From: Ruminococcus sp. AF31-8BH
Lineage (GTDB): Bacteria; Bacillota; Clostridia; Lachnospirales; Lachnospiraceae
Direction of reading: 5' to 3'
DNA: 64,000 nucleotides
Assembly: GCF_003460605.1 (NCBI RefSeq)
Contig: NZ_QTVN01000003.1
Coordinates: 124,328-188,327, forward strand
Part shown: one piece after another, positions 18,814 through 28,399 of the stretch
Numbering within the stretch: the first letter of the stretch is position 1
How the letters are laid out: each line of letters starts with the position of its first letter
Position numbers and translations under genes: made by a program
Notes under the pieces: generated by a model
The model's input: the letters and a program-made list of their open reading frames with translations, nothing else
The model's database searches: none
Told to the model about the DNA's origin: nothing

Positions 18814-20661
18814 TTATGCGCTCTGTGTCTTATCAAACTGGCTGTTATAAAGATCTGCGTAAAAGCCTTTTGCTGCAAGCAGCTCTTCGTGACTGCCCTG
18901 CTCGATAATATCGCCATCCTTCATAACCAGGATCAAGTCCGCATCCTTGATGGTGGAAAGCCTGTGGGCAATGACAAAGCTTGTTCTGCCCTTCATCAGG
19001 TTATCCATGGCCTTCTGGATCTGGACCTCTGTTCTGGTATCAACAGAGGAGGTTGCCTCATCCAGGATCAGGATCTTATTGTCTGCCAGGATTGCTCTTG
19101 CAATGGTAAGAAGCTGTTTCTGACCCTGGGAAACGTTGCTGGTCTCCTCGTCCAGGACCATCTGGTAGCCGCCCGGCTGCTGCATGATAAAGTTGTGGAT
19201 GTGAGCCGCCTTAGCTGCTGCGATCACCTCTTCATCTGTGGCATCCAGTCTTCCGTAACGGATATTTTCCATAATGGTTCCTGAAAACAGCCATGTGTCC
19301 TGGAGAACCATTCCGAACATTTCATGAAGCTCGCTTCTGTTAAAGTCCTTTACATCATGTCCATCCACACAGATGGAGCCTCTGTTTACATCATAGAAAC
19401 GCATCAGAAGCTTAACCATAGTGGTCTTTCCTGCGCCTGTCGGTCCTACAATGGCAATTTTCTGTCCGTCCTTTACCTTTGCGGAAAAATCATGGATAAT
19501 AATCTTATCCGGATTATATCCGAAACTTACATGATTAAATTCCACATTTCCATTAAGACCTTTTATAGATACTGCGTTTTCTTTTATGGTTTCTTCCTCT
19601 TCCTCATCCAGGAACTCAAACACACGCTCGGAGGCTGCTGCTGAGGATTGCAGAAGGTTCGTTACCTGGGCAATCTGCTGGATCGGCTGAGTAAAGTTTC
19701 TGATATACTGGAAGAAGGACTGGATATCACCAACTTCAATTGCTCCCTTGATGGTAAACCAGCCTCCTAAAAGAGCAACCATAACATATCCAATATTTCC
19801 TACAAACTGCATGACAGGCATCATCATTCCGGAGAAAAACTGGGATTTCCATGCAGATTCGTAAAGCTTCTGGTTGTCCTTTTCAAATTCTGCAACTACA
19901 TCCTCTTCCTTGTTAAATACCTTAACAACATTGTGTCCGCCGTAGTTTTCCTCAATCTGGCCATTTACCTCTCCAAGATATTTCTGCTGTGCCTGGAAAT
20001 ATTTCTGGGAGTGCTTCATAACAAAATTAATAATGATCATAGACAGAGGCAGTATCAAAAGTGCAGCCAGTGTCATCCACACATTAATGGAAAGCATCAT
20101 TACGAATACACCGATCAGGGTTGTGACAGATGTGATCAGCTGGGTAATGCTCTGGTTCAGGCTCATCTGAAGGGTATCCACGTCATTAGTCACACGGGAA
20201 AGAATCTCACCATTTGTCCGACTCTCATAATAGTTCATGGGAAGGCGGCTGAATTTTTTGGAAATATCTTTTCTTAAATTATAAGTAACATCATTGGAAA
20301 TTCCGGTCATCACATATCCCTGAATAAAGGAAAAGCAGGCACTTGTCACATATAGTCCAAGAGTCCATAAAAGGATATATCCGATTTTTCCAAAATCAAT
20401 GCTTCCCGTACCGTTTACCTTGGCAACCAGACCGCTAAAAAGCTCTGTTGTTGCTTTTCCAAGGATTTTTGGTCCTACAATATTAAAAACAGTTCCGGCA
20501 ATTGCAAAAATAAACATCAGCACGAAACGGAATTTGTAGCGCTCCATATACTGAAACAGCCTCTTCATCGCGCCTTTGAAATCTTTGGCTTTTTCCCCAG
20601 GCTGCATTCCACGTCCCCGGTGACCGCCCATCACAGGGCCTCTGGCTTTGTTTTCACTCAT
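18814..20661 (-). CDS. ABC exporter half-transporter, catalytic subunit
   Basis: This is a type IV ABC exporter half-transporter of 615 residues: six membrane helices (about 55-330), then an ATPase domain. Walker A is GPTGAGKTT (about 402). Walker B with its catalytic glutamate is ILILDEATSSVD. The signature motif is altered, NVSQGQKQ instead of SGGQ. That pattern, with the partner's altered Walker B, marks a heterodimer with one degenerate ATP site, as in TM287/288 or BmrCD. Its ATG overlaps the stop of the upstream partner by ATGA. A glycine-rich, basic N-terminus precedes the first helix. A multidrug or lipid role is likely from the MarR neighbour, but the substrate is unknown. Confidence 0.9.
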   Translation of the reverse strand: MSENKARGPVMGGHRGRGMQPGEKAKDFKGAMKRLFQYMERYKFRFVLMFIFAIAGTVFNIVGPKILGKATTELFSGLVAKVNGTGSIDFGKIGYILLWTLGLYVTSACFSFIQGYVMTGISNDVTYNLRKDISKKFSRLPMNYYESRTNGEILSRVTNDVDTLQMSLNQSITQLITSVTTLIGVFVMMLSINVWMTLAALLILPLSMIIINFVMKHSQKYFQAQQKYLGEVNGQIEENYGGHNVVKVFNKEEDVVAEFEKDNQKLYESAWKSQFFSGMMMPVMQFVGNIGYVMVALLGGWFTIKGAIEVGDIQSFFQYIRNFTQPIQQIAQVTNLLQSSAAASERVFEFLDEEEEETIKENAVSIKGLNGNVEFNHVSFGYNPDKIIIHDFSAKVKDGQKIAIVGPTGAGKTTMVKLLMRFYDVNRGSICVDGHDVKDFNRSELHEMFGMVLQDTWLFSGTIMENIRYGRLDATDEEVIAAAKAAHIHNFIMQQPGGYQMVLDEETSNVSQGQKQLLTIARAILADNKILILDEATSSVDTRTEVQIQKAMDNLMKGRTSFVIAHRLSTIKDADLILVMKDGDIIEQGSHEELLAAKGFYADLYNSQFDKTQSA

Positions 20662-22820
20662 GCTAATTCCTCCTCTGAAAGCTGGGACATGGCAATCTGC
20701 CTGTAAACCTCGCAGTTCTTCATCAGTTCTTTGTGGGTACCTATGCCTGCCATATTTCCCTCATCCAGAACAATGATCTGATCTGCATTCAAGATGGTGC
20801 TGATTCTCTGTGCCACAATAATAGTTGTCGTATCTTCTGTTTTTTCCCTTAATGCTTTGCGAAGCCTGCTGTCAGTTTTAAAGTCAAGAGCAGAAAAGCT
20901 GTCATCAAAAATCAGAATCTCCGGTTTTTTCGCAATGGCTCTTGCAATAGACAAACGCTGTTTCTGACCACCTGATACGTTAGTTCCGCCCTGAGAAATC
21001 GGTGCATCATAGCCTTCCTTTTTCGCCTGGATAAAATCATCAGACTGGGAGATTTCTGCCGCCAGTTTTACATCCTCACTGGACATATCCGGCTTACCGT
21101 ATCGAATATTGGAATCAATAGTACCGGAGAACAGCACTCCCTTCTGTGGAACATAGCCAATGCGCTCACGAAGATCGTGCTGAGTCATATCTCGAACGTC
21201 CACACCATCTACCTTTACGCTACCCTTTGTTACATCATAGAATCTTGGAATCAGATTAATAAGAGTACTCTTTCCACTTCCTGTACTTCCAATAATAGCA
21301 ACTGTCTCTCCTTTGTCTGCCTTAAAAGTAATATCATTGATTACATTTTCTCCGGCGTCCGGATAGGCAAAACTTACATGGTCAAACTCTACCGTTCCTT
21401 TCTTCTGATTCTCCATAAGAACCGGATCTTCCGGATCATTTACTGAAGGCTCCATTTCCAGAACCTCGCAGATACGCCCTGCTGCAACATTGGCTCTTGG
21501 AAGCATAATAGAAATAGCTGTAATCATCAGGAAGGACATAATAATCTGCATAGCATACTGAATAAATGCCATCATATTTCCTACCTGCATATTTCCGCTG
21601 TCAACCCCATGTGCACCAAAATAAATGATTGCTACAGAGACACCATTCATGATCAGCATCATAACCGGCATCATAAAGGTCATACAACGGTTTACAAACA
21701 AATTTGTTCTGGTAAGATCACTATTTGCTTTCTCGAAACGTTCTTCCTCATGCTCTTCACGGCTGAAAGCACGAATAACCGGGATTCCGGTAAGAATCTC
21801 ACGGGTTACCAGGTTTAATCGGTCAATGAGCGTTTGAAGTATGGTGAATTTCGGCATTGCGATCTGGAATAACACAAAAATTACAATAAGGATCAGTGCT
21901 ACTGCCACTGCAAGAATCCAGGTCATAGAGGAATCTGTCTGCAGAACCTTGATTACGCCTCCGATACCAAGAATCGGTGCATAAAGCACAATTCGAAACA
22001 TCATAGTCATAACCTGCTGTACCTGCTGTACATCATTTGTGCTTCTGGTAATCAAGGATGCAGTGGAAAACCTGTGGTACTCATTGCTGGAAAAGTGGAT
22101 AACCTTGCGATATATATTATCTCTTAAATCATGTCCAAGGGCTGCTGCCACCCTTGCAGACAAAAAGACCACACATACTGCTGCCAGCATAATAAGCAGT
22201 GCCATCAGCACCATCCGTATTCCAGCATTCTTAATATACCTCATCTGAATAGTATCCAGATTTTCACCCATGGCCTGATATTCTGCTTTTACGCCACTTA
22301 CCGAAGCCTGAGTAAGAATGGATTCCGGCATATCGGAAAGCTTCTCATCTACTGTCTCCAGCATCTGCTTCCTTGCTTCATCCGGCATATTGCCAAGAGC
22401 CTGCATAGGATCTGTTCCCTCAGGCATCTGCATTTTGGAAAGCATCATCTGGCTTTCTTCGCTTCCGGAAGTAAAAGAAGTATACATCATCAAGGGTTTG
22501 CACAAAAGATCGTTTAATTCATCCCTCTTATCCCCTGTAATAGTATTCTTCAGTTCATAAACATCACCATCCAGTACATAGGCATTTAAAACCTCCTTCC
22601 TGGTGTCTTCATCCATAAATATCTGCAGATCTTCCATGGTGCTCTTGCGCATTTTTTCCGGAACACCATCCGGGATACCGCCTTGCTGGATACCTACGTT
22701 AATAATCTTAGAGGTATAATCTGGCAGAGACAGATCACAGTAAGCCTGCAAAAACAGCAATCCAATAATCAGAACAATATAGCCTGCTGATTTTTTCAGA
22801 TACTTCATTAATTTAATCAT
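20658..22820 (-). CDS. ABC exporter half-transporter, degenerate-site subunit
   Basis: This is the 720-residue partner of the downstream half-transporter. After the first membrane helix (about 12-30) there is an extracytoplasmic insertion of about 170 residues (about 40-205), rich in Met, Asp and Glu, before the remaining five helices. The ATPase domain has Walker A GSTGSGKSTL and a normal signature VSGGQKQRLS. Walker B reads ILIFDDSFSALD, so the catalytic glutamate is replaced by Asp. This is the non-hydrolytic site of the heterodimer. It is the first exporter gene, 30 bases after marR and overlapping its partner by four bases. Regulation by the adjacent MarR protein is inferred. Confidence 0.9.
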   Translation of the reverse strand: MIKLMKYLKKSAGYIVLIIGLLFLQAYCDLSLPDYTSKIINVGIQQGGIPDGVPEKMRKSTMEDLQIFMDEDTRKEVLNAYVLDGDVYELKNTITGDKRDELNDLLCKPLMMYTSFTSGSEESQMMLSKMQMPEGTDPMQALGNMPDEARKQMLETVDEKLSDMPESILTQASVSGVKAEYQAMGENLDTIQMRYIKNAGIRMVLMALLIMLAAVCVVFLSARVAAALGHDLRDNIYRKVIHFSSNEYHRFSTASLITRSTNDVQQVQQVMTMMFRIVLYAPILGIGGVIKVLQTDSSMTWILAVAVALILIVIFVLFQIAMPKFTILQTLIDRLNLVTREILTGIPVIRAFSREEHEEERFEKANSDLTRTNLFVNRCMTFMMPVMMLIMNGVSVAIIYFGAHGVDSGNMQVGNMMAFIQYAMQIIMSFLMITAISIMLPRANVAAGRICEVLEMEPSVNDPEDPVLMENQKKGTVEFDHVSFAYPDAGENVINDITFKADKGETVAIIGSTGSGKSTLINLIPRFYDVTKGSVKVDGVDVRDMTQHDLRERIGYVPQKGVLFSGTIDSNIRYGKPDMSSEDVKLAAEISQSDDFIQAKKEGYDAPISQGGTNVSGGQKQRLSIARAIAKKPEILIFDDSFSALDFKTDSRLRKALREKTEDTTTIIVAQRISTILNADQIIVLDEGNMAGIGTHKELMKNCEVYRQIAMSQLSEEELA

Positions 22821-22850
22821 GCTTTGTTTTCCTTTCGTTGTTATCCTGCC

Positions 22851-23357
22851 CTATTTCTTCCTGACAGCTACTATTCCTTCCGCAAAATGCCCCATTGGCA
22901 TTTCATCAGGAGACAGCTCCGGTTCAGGCATTGCTGCGATATTTTCCTTAATCTGCTGACAAAATCTTCGCATCAGACAAAGCTCGCTTTCTGAGAAGCC
23001 ACTCAGCATCTGCTTTTCGCCCTCTCTGGCCAGCTGCATTCCTTCTCTAATAATGGCATTGCCTGCATCGGAAAGATAGATTCTGCTCACTCTCTGATCC
23101 ATCTCATCCTGTTTGCGGATAAGGAGACCATTTTTCTCCAGGCGTTGAATACTGACTGTAACCGTAGGGGGCTTCACGCCTAACTCCTGCGCAAGCTCTT
23201 TTTGGCTGCAGCCATCCCTCCTGTAAAGAACAGCCAGAATAGGGATCTGCCTTGGATGAATGCCAACCTTTTTTAATTTCACAAAGCATTTCTCCATATA
23301 CATACGACTGATTTCCATTACCAGGCTTTGTATACTTTTCTCATTATCCTGTTCCAC
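22851..23357 (-). CDS. MarR-family transcriptional regulator of the ABC exporter
   Basis: This is a 168-residue winged-helix repressor. The MarR DNA-binding core is seen at about 50-105, with the recognition helix region QKELAQELGVKPPTVTVSIQ and wing residues DQRVSRIYLSDAG. The start is GTG at 23357, preceded by GAGGTGAGAAT; the nearby ATG is out of frame. It heads the exporter operon with a 30-base gap. A TTAGT-N6-ACTAA palindrome lies directly upstream at the predicted transcription start, consistent with autoregulation and repression of the pump until a ligand binds (family knowledge). Confidence 0.9.
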   Translation of the reverse strand: MEQDNEKSIQSLVMEISRMYMEKCFVKLKKVGIHPRQIPILAVLYRRDGCSQKELAQELGVKPPTVTVSIQRLEKNGLLIRKQDEMDQRVSRIYLSDAGNAIIREGMQLAREGEKQMLSGFSESELCLMRRFCQQIKENIAAMPEPELSPDEMPMGHFAEGIVAVRKK

Positions 23358-23387
23358 ATTCTCACCTCAATTTCATATATTTCTCAT

Positions 23388-23437
23388 TTAGTTAGACGAC
23401 TAATTTTGTATTCTATACTTTTCTATAAAAAATGCAA
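23388..23437 (-). promoter_or_regulatory. marR-exporter promoter with MarR operator
   Basis: A -35 box TTGCAT (23432-23437) and -10 box TAGAAT (23410-23415), 16 bases apart, are followed by the inverted repeat TTAGT-N6-ACTAA (23388-23403). The repeat overlaps the predicted start site and lies 31 bases before the GTG start, as expected for a MarR operator. Confidence 0.6.
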
Positions 23438-23575
23438 GTATTTTTTGTGCAGTTTATATTTTTTTTAGAATTTAGAATCTGATATTATGTTGTTTGCAGA
23501 TGTTTTTATTTTGTCAGACTAAGCTTTTATATTCTTCATCTGCCTTGAAAACCGGACAAAAATTGCAAGGAAACA

Positions 23576-23623
23576 AAAAACCGCCTGCAAATTCAGCTGA
23601 AAACTGAGTTGCAGGCGGTTTTT
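23576..23623 (-). terminator. Terminator of the clpB-DUF4250 operon
   Basis: A perfect 15-bp stem (AAAAACCGCCTGCAA with its complement) with an 18-base loop lies 10 bases past the DUF4250 stop. On the minus strand the stem itself ends in a T-run. It is symmetrical and could work in both directions. Confidence 0.85.
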
Positions 23624-23632
23624 GCTTCTTAT

Positions 23633-23806
23633 TTAAATAAACTGATTGGTTTGTTCATCATAATGATAATCGATGGAATCCATCTTCTCCAGCAATTCTT
23701 TTTTACGAAGCCCGCGGCAGGTACACAGTGCCTCCAGGGAATCGTAATAATCCCGAAGCTGGGTGTTCACATAGCTCAGTAAGATCATTGGGTCCTTTGG
23801 TATCAT
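23633..23806 (-). CDS. DUF4250 small protein
   Basis: This is a 57-residue protein beginning MIPKDPMILLSYVNTQLRD and ending in a YHYDEQTNQFI stretch. Both ends match the DUF4250 family, found mainly in Clostridia and of unknown function. GGAGATTCTT lies directly before the ATG at 23806. It follows the clpB stop by 34 bases with no terminator between them, while a strong terminator follows it. It is therefore probably co-transcribed with clpB under heat-shock control. The sequence is mostly helical and acidic, with two cysteines (C28, C30). Confidence 0.85.
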   Translation of the reverse strand: MIPKDPMILLSYVNTQLRDYYDSLEALCTCRGLRKKELLEKMDSIDYHYDEQTNQFI

Positions 23807-23840
23807 AAGAATCTCCTTTGCAGGTTTATTGCTGCTGATC

Positions 23841-26423
23841 TTATTTTACCTTCACCACATACTCTCCATTCTCTACATCCAACACCAGTGTATCTCCTGT
23901 GTGGACTTCACCGGAAAGAATCTTACGAGCAGTCAAAGTCTCCACATATTTCTGCAGATAACGCTTCAGTGGTCTTGCACCGTAAACCGGATCATAACCA
24001 TTGTCGATTACATCTTTCTTGGCTGCATCTGTAAGCTCCAGGGAAAGTTCCTGATCAGCAAGACGGTCATTGAGTTCCTTCACCATCAGGTCAACGATAC
24101 TACCGATGTTATCTTTTGTCAATGGCTTAAACATAATGATCTCATCCAGACGGTTGAGGAATTCCGGGCGGAAATGTCCGCGCAAATCATCCATAACCTC
24201 TTTCTGAGCTTCTTCTTTAATCTCACCATTCTCATCAATACCATCCAGAAGATACGGAGATCCGATATTGGAGGTCATGATCAGAATTGTATTTTTGAAA
24301 TCTACGGTACGACCCTGGGAATCTGTGATACGTCCGTCATCCAAAACCTGAAGAAGTACATTAAATACATCCGGATGTGCCTTCTCGATTTCATCAAAAA
24401 GAACTACACTGTATGGTTTACGACGAACGGCTTCTGTCAGCTGTCCGCCTTCTTCATATCCAACATATCCCGGAGGCGCTCCGATCAGTCTGGATACAGA
24501 ATATTTCTCCATGTACTCACTCATATCAATACGAACCATATTCTGCTCATCATCAAACAGGGTCTGTGCCAGGGTCTTGGCAAGCTCTGTTTTACCAACA
24601 CCGGTTGGTCCAAGGAACAGGAAGGAACCGATTGGCTTCGTCGGGTCTTTGATTCCGGCTTTGGAGCGAAGAATGGCATCTGTAACACGGCGGACACCTT
24701 CATCCTGTCCGATTACACGTTTGTGAAGTTCATCCTCCAGGTGAAGAAGCTTTGCACGCTCTCCTTCTGTCAGTCTTGCAACCGGAATTCCGGTCCAGCG
24801 GGAAATAATACGGGCTATCTCATCATCGGTAACTACCTCATGAACAAGGCTTCTGTCACTTTCCTTAGTATTTCGCTCTTCAATTTCAAGCTGCTGCTGT
24901 AATTTAGGCAACTCTCCATATTGCAGCTCGGAAGCTTTCTCCAGATCATAATTCTGTCTTGCAATCTGAATCTGCTTATTCATATCCTCAATCTGTTCAC
25001 GAAGCTTCTGAAGCTTCTCTACAGAATGCTTTTCATTTTCCCACTGGGCTTTCTGGGCATTAAAGGAATCCTGCATTTCTGCAAGCTCCTTCTGAAGCTC
25101 CTCCAATCGTTCTTTGCTTAAGTTATCCGTTTCTTTTTTCAGGGAAAGCTCTTCCATTTTCATCTGATCGATTTTACGGCGCTGCTCATCCAGCTCGGTA
25201 GGCATAGAATCCAGTTCTGTTTTAATGAGCGCGCAGGCTTCATCTACCAGATCGATGGCCTTATCCGGAAGGAAACGGTCTGTAATGTAACGGTGTGAAA
25301 GAGTTGCTGCTGCCACAAGGGCACTGTCTGTAATCTTAACACCATGGAATACTTCATAGCGTTCTCTCAGTCCTCGAAGAATAGAAATAGTATCTTCTAC
25401 AGATGGCTCATCTACCATAACTGGCTGGAAACGACGCTCCAGGGCTGCATCCTTTTCAATATACTGACGATACTCATCCAGAGTAGTTGCGCCGATACAA
25501 TGAAGCTCACCACGTGCAAGCATTGGCTTAAGCATGTTGCTGGCATCCATGGCACCATCTGTTTTACCTGCGCCCACAATAAGATGAAGCTCATCAATAA
25601 ACAGGATAATCTGACCTTCGCTTTTCTTAACTTCTTCCAACACAGCCTTCAGACGTTCCTCAAATTCGCCTCGATATTTAGCTCCGGCTACCAGAGCTCC
25701 CATATCCAGAGCAAAAATTTTCTTGTCCTTCAGTGCTTCCGGCACATCTCCTGCCACGATTCGCTGGGCAAGACCTTCTACGGCTGCAGTTTTACCAACG
25801 CCAGGCTCACCAATGAGAACCGGGTTGTTCTTGGTCTTACGGGAAAGGATTCGGATCACATTACGGATCTCGCTGTCTCTTCCGATAACCGGATCAAGCT
25901 TCTGGCTTCTGGCTTTCTCTACCAGGTCTTCACCATATTTATTCAGAGTATCATAGGTTGCCTCCGGATTGTCGCTTACCACACGCTGATTTCCACGGAC
26001 TGTGGAAAGTGCCTGTAAGAAGCGCTCCCTGGTGATGCCGAATTCGCTCCAGATTTTCTTCATGCTGGGGCTTGGATATTTCAAGAGGGCAAGGAACAGA
26101 TGCTCTACAGATACGTATTCATCTCCCATTGCCTTGGCTTCGTCTTCTGCATTTACAAGTGCTTTATTCAAATACTGTCCGAATCTAAGTTCACCACCGG
26201 ATACCTTGACTTTGGCGTCCAGAGCGTTCTTTACTGTGTTCAGGAAGTATTCCTTATTTATTTCCATTTTCTCAATAAGCTTGAGAATCAGGCTGTCCTC
26301 CTGGGTCAGGAGGGTATATAACAAATGTTCCTGTTCAATTTCCTGGTTGCCATATTCGTAAGCAACCTTTTCCAGATCCTGAACTGCCTGTACAGATTTC
26401 TGTGTAAATTTGCTGATGTTCAT
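23841..26423 (-). CDS. clpB: ATP-dependent disaggregase ClpB
   Basis: ClpB is a hexameric AAA+ chaperone that, with DnaK, pulls polypeptides out of aggregates. It has 860 residues, the full family length. The N-terminal Clp repeat domain covers about 1-145. AAA domain 1 has Walker [10 protein letters not shown] and Walker [13 protein letters not shown]. The coiled-coil middle domain (about 400-525), which distinguishes ClpB from ClpA/C, is rich in Glu, Lys and Leu. AAA domain 2 has [12 protein letters not shown] and [21 protein letters not shown] precedes the ATG. A HrcA-type CIRCE operator overlaps its promoter. Confidence 0.98.
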   Translation of the reverse strand: MNISKFTQKSVQAVQDLEKVAYEYGNQEIEQEHLLYTLLTQEDSLILKLIEKMEINKEYFLNTVKNALDAKVKVSGGELRFGQYLNKALVNAEDEAKAMGDEYVSVEHLFLALLKYPSPSMKKIWSEFGITRERFLQALSTVRGNQRVVSDNPEATYDTLNKYGEDLVEKARSQKLDPVIGRDSEIRNVIRILSRKTKNNPVLIGEPGVGKTAAVEGLAQRIVAGDVPEALKDKKIFALDMGALVAGAKYRGEFEERLKAVLEEVKKSEGQIILFIDELHLIVGAGKTDGAMDASNMLKPMLARGELHCIGATTLDEYRQYIEKDAALERRFQPVMVDEPSVEDTISILRGLRERYEVFHGVKITDSALVAAATLSHRYITDRFLPDKAIDLVDEACALIKTELDSMPTELDEQRRKIDQMKMEELSLKKETDNLSKERLEELQKELAEMQDSFNAQKAQWENEKHSVEKLQKLREQIEDMNKQIQIARQNYDLEKASELQYGELPKLQQQLEIEERNTKESDRSLVHEVVTDDEIARIISRWTGIPVARLTEGERAKLLHLEDELHKRVIGQDEGVRRVTDAILRSKAGIKDPTKPIGSFLFLGPTGVGKTELAKTLAQTLFDDEQNMVRIDMSEYMEKYSVSRLIGAPPGYVGYEEGGQLTEAVRRKPYSVVLFDEIEKAHPDVFNVLLQVLDDGRITDSQGRTVDFKNTILIMTSNIGSPYLLDGIDENGEIKEEAQKEVMDDLRGHFRPEFLNRLDEIIMFKPLTKDNIGSIVDLMVKELNDRLADQELSLELTDAAKKDVIDNGYDPVYGARPLKRYLQKYVETLTARKILSGEVHTGDTLVLDVENGEYVVKVK

Positions 26424-26531
26424 AGGCTCTCCTCCTTCAGCTTATATATACAAATGCGCAGCCTGCGCGGCTCTTTAAAAAAGTAACTCGCGTGGGGCTG
26501 CGCTTGTAAGTGTTTCCTCATTACAGTTATT

Positions 26532-26560
26532 AATATAGCGCTTATTGTTAGCACTGTCAA
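26532..26560 (-). promoter_or_regulatory. clpB promoter
   Basis: A perfect -35 box TTGACA (26555-26560) and -10 box TATATT (26532-26537) are 17 bases apart on the minus strand, about 110 bases before the clpB ATG. The -35 box falls inside the CIRCE element. Confidence 0.85.
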
Positions 26561-26574
26561 GAGGTGAGTGCTAA
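26548..26574. promoter_or_regulatory. CIRCE operator for HrcA
   Basis: TTAGCACTG, a 9-base spacer, and GAGTGCTAA match the CIRCE consensus (TTAGCACTC-N9-GAGTGCTAA) at 17 of 18 arm positions. HrcA bound here would cover the -35 box, so clpB should be repressed until heat shock. Confidence 0.92.
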
Positions 26575-26726
26575 TTATTTTGTGAAGAATTTGTGAAGCC
26601 TTGATTTTACGACACCGACTTCCACCGGTCTATACCACAACAGTCATATTTTCATGACTCACGCCTTGCTTCGCTCACAATATTCTATTTTCATTAGTTA
26701 TCTGCCAGATTGATTACTGGCAATCC

Positions 26727-26974
26727 TTATACATAAATCAACTCTTTCAGGATAATCTCCTCCGCAATCGCTCTGTGCTGATTAGTGGCTCTTACCCATG
26801 CCATTTGATCTGCTTTCTGAAGGTGTTCTCCAATTATATCCTGTAAAAGCATCACCTGATAGGTTGAATTTCAATGGTTCTTCAGATAATCTCTGCGAAG
26901 AAAACCATACTTGCCAGGTTGCTCCATCTGCTCACCGTATTTATAGGTGAGATCCGGAATTTCATTTTCCACAT
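26727..26974 (-). pseudogene. TnpV-like transposon protein remnant
   Basis: On the minus strand, translation gives a fragment ending EQPGKYGFLRRDYLKNH and then a stop. It continues as AWVRATNQHRAIAEEIILKE to LIYV. The two blocks match the GRYGxxRRxYLKEH and QMxWVxxMNxxRxxAxEIVxxxLIYV parts of TnpV proteins carried by Clostridial conjugative transposons (family knowledge). The start is missing and the reading frame is broken after the first block. No intact transposase or integrase lies nearby, so this is a scar of an old mobile element within the 568-base gap between clpB and the HD gene. Confidence 0.6.
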
Positions 26975-26991
26975 AAATTCATGCCATTATG

Positions 26992-27477
26992 TCAAATATC
27001 AAACATTTCCCTGCAAATCATTTTTCCACATGCTGTTTTAAAAATACTATGATAAGCTTTTAAAGCAGCTTCTTTCGTCAAACCATCCTCCATGATATTT
27101 ACCAAAAAATCAGCCTCTACCAATATCTGATAATCAATTTCATTAATATTATTATATGTGTGATGATGTGCGATCAAATACTGAACACGATCAGATATCT
27201 CTTGATCAAATCCTAATTTTTTAAGCAGTCTTTCTGCTATTGCAGGACCTTCTTGTTCCTGTAATTTACCATTACAATTTCCATATTTTTCTTCACAAAA
27301 ATGAATTCCAATATCATGTGTCAAAGCTGCTGCTTCAATAGTAAACAAACATTTCTTATCTACATTTTCCGTTTCTGCTATTAACTTTGCATAACTATGC
27401 ACTTTGCAGAAATGCTGAATTCTCTTTGCATCTCCTCTATATAATTCGATCATTGCCAAATGTAATTTATTTATCAT
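26992..27477 (-). CDS. HD-domain metal-dependent phosphohydrolase (paralogue A)
   Basis: This is a 161-residue HD-domain protein. The metal-binding HD pair is in ALTHDIGIHFCEEKYGN (about residue 54), with a distal histidine cluster IAHHHTY (about 106-108) and a final acidic residue in LVEADFLVN. It is clearly paralogous to the HD gene at 47.9-48.4 kb, sharing the EKYGN-NGK-QE-EG block and the YQIL-EAD-LVN block. HD proteins hydrolyse phosphoester bonds, often in nucleotides; the substrate here is unknown. Its ATG overlaps the last bases of the broken Crp-type gene (ATGA), so the two formed an operon. The broken regulator may once have controlled it. Confidence 0.85.
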   Translation of the reverse strand: MINKLHLAMIELYRGDAKRIQHFCKVHSYAKLIAETENVDKKCLFTIEAAALTHDIGIHFCEEKYGNCNGKLQEQEGPAIAERLLKKLGFDQEISDRVQYLIAHHHTYNNINEIDYQILVEADFLVNIMEDGLTKEAALKAYHSIFKTACGKMICREMFDI

Positions 27478-27871
27478 CTAAAGCTCCTCCCCGTATCATC
27501 ACAAACATTTAATTCAAAATGCTTTCTATTGGTTTTTATTATTTTTTCTTTTTGTAACTTCGATATCTCCGTAGACATTGCCGCGCGGTCAATACAAAGA
27601 TAATCAGCCAGCTGCTGTCGGTCAAAAGGAATGTCAAATTTGACAAAATATTCCGATGTCCCCAAAGGTCTTCCTGAATAACAAGAACACAGCCGGATAC
27701 CACAAGTCCCATTACTTCTGTAGAATCTCCAGCTCTGAAAATATAAGAATCTCGTTCTTTGGAAATTATTGCTGCATTTACGCAGTGCAGTATAGATATT
27801 ATCTCGTTATCAGAAAGACCTTTAAAGAAAGGACTGTTTCTTAGAATTGGTAAATATTTTTTCAATATCAT
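27474..27871 (-). pseudogene. Crp/Fnr-family regulator, internally deleted and frameshifted
   Basis: The first 85 or so codons from 27871 (ILKKYLPILRNSPFFKGLS, then VVSGCVLVIQEDLWGHRNIL) form the start of a cyclic-nucleotide-binding-like domain. The frame then passes directly into the helix-turn-helix of the same family, but in a different frame: FDIPFDRQQLADYLCIDRAA. Intact relatives have about 225 residues, so about 80 central residues are missing and the remaining halves are out of register. A functional regulator is not possible without frameshifting. The shifted frame ends by overlapping the start of the HD-domain gene. Confidence 0.8.
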
Positions 27872-28023
27872 TTCTCCTGTTAGAAATCAAACATACAAGT
27901 TGTATTTATCATACTATAATTCTAACAGAAGTAAAAGGCAAAAGTATTATATTTTTAATTCAGATAGCTGCTTTGATTCTTTTCATTATAGCTACCTCTC
28001 TTTCATTTTACAGATACTCCACA

Positions 28024-28069
28024 TAAAAAAGGGATCCTTCACTCAGTAAATTTGAATGAAATGATCCCT
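28024..28069 (-). terminator. Intrinsic terminator upstream of the Crp-type remnant
   Basis: AGGGATC and GATCCCT arms, extended by TTTCA/TGAA, enclose a loop and are followed on the minus strand by TTTTTT. It probably ended transcription of the now-decayed gene at about 28.2 kb. The rest of 27872-28179 is AT-rich with no gene I can support. Confidence 0.65.
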
Positions 28070-28179
28070 GATTTTCATGTAAATTGTACTTGGTTTTACA
28101 TTACTTATTATACTTTATTTTTAAAAAAATGTAAGCAGTTTTTATTTTTTATTCTCTATGCTTCTGCAATTACACATTA

Positions 28180-28280
28180 TCAGTTATTTTTTCCAGCTGC
28201 GCCAAGATAAGCAATTGCCAATATAACGGTTATTGTTTCGCTAATCAGGAAACTCCACCATACCCTGTCTCTGGATTTTT
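28180..28280 (-). pseudogene. C-terminal fragment of a decayed MATE transporter
   Basis: On the minus strand a short open stretch reads RVWWSFLISETITVILAIAY and stops shortly after. It resembles the last helix of MATE/DinF transporters and aligns with [16 protein letters not shown] at the end of the intact MATE protein at 29.0-30.4 kb. Nothing of the upstream part is readable in frame, and stops occur just before the match. I infer a residual tail of a deleted second MATE gene. The stretch up to 28399 shows no other feature. Confidence 0.4.
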
Positions 28281-28399
28281 ATAAAAATCTTCGGCATTTC
28301 ACATAGCTGGTATTCATTCTGGATTGCAGAAATCATTGCCTGCATTTACAGTTACTGCACGTCTCATAAATTATTAAAAACAATTTCACAAGAATGAAT

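Noticed and set aside
23829..24902. A 357-codon plus-strand open frame
   Set aside because: It is antisense to clpB, which is certain, and has no ribosome site or family resemblance.
26580..26990. An intact conjugative transposon or prophage
   Set aside because: Only a broken TnpV fragment is present; no integrase, relaxase, capsid or att-like repeats were found.
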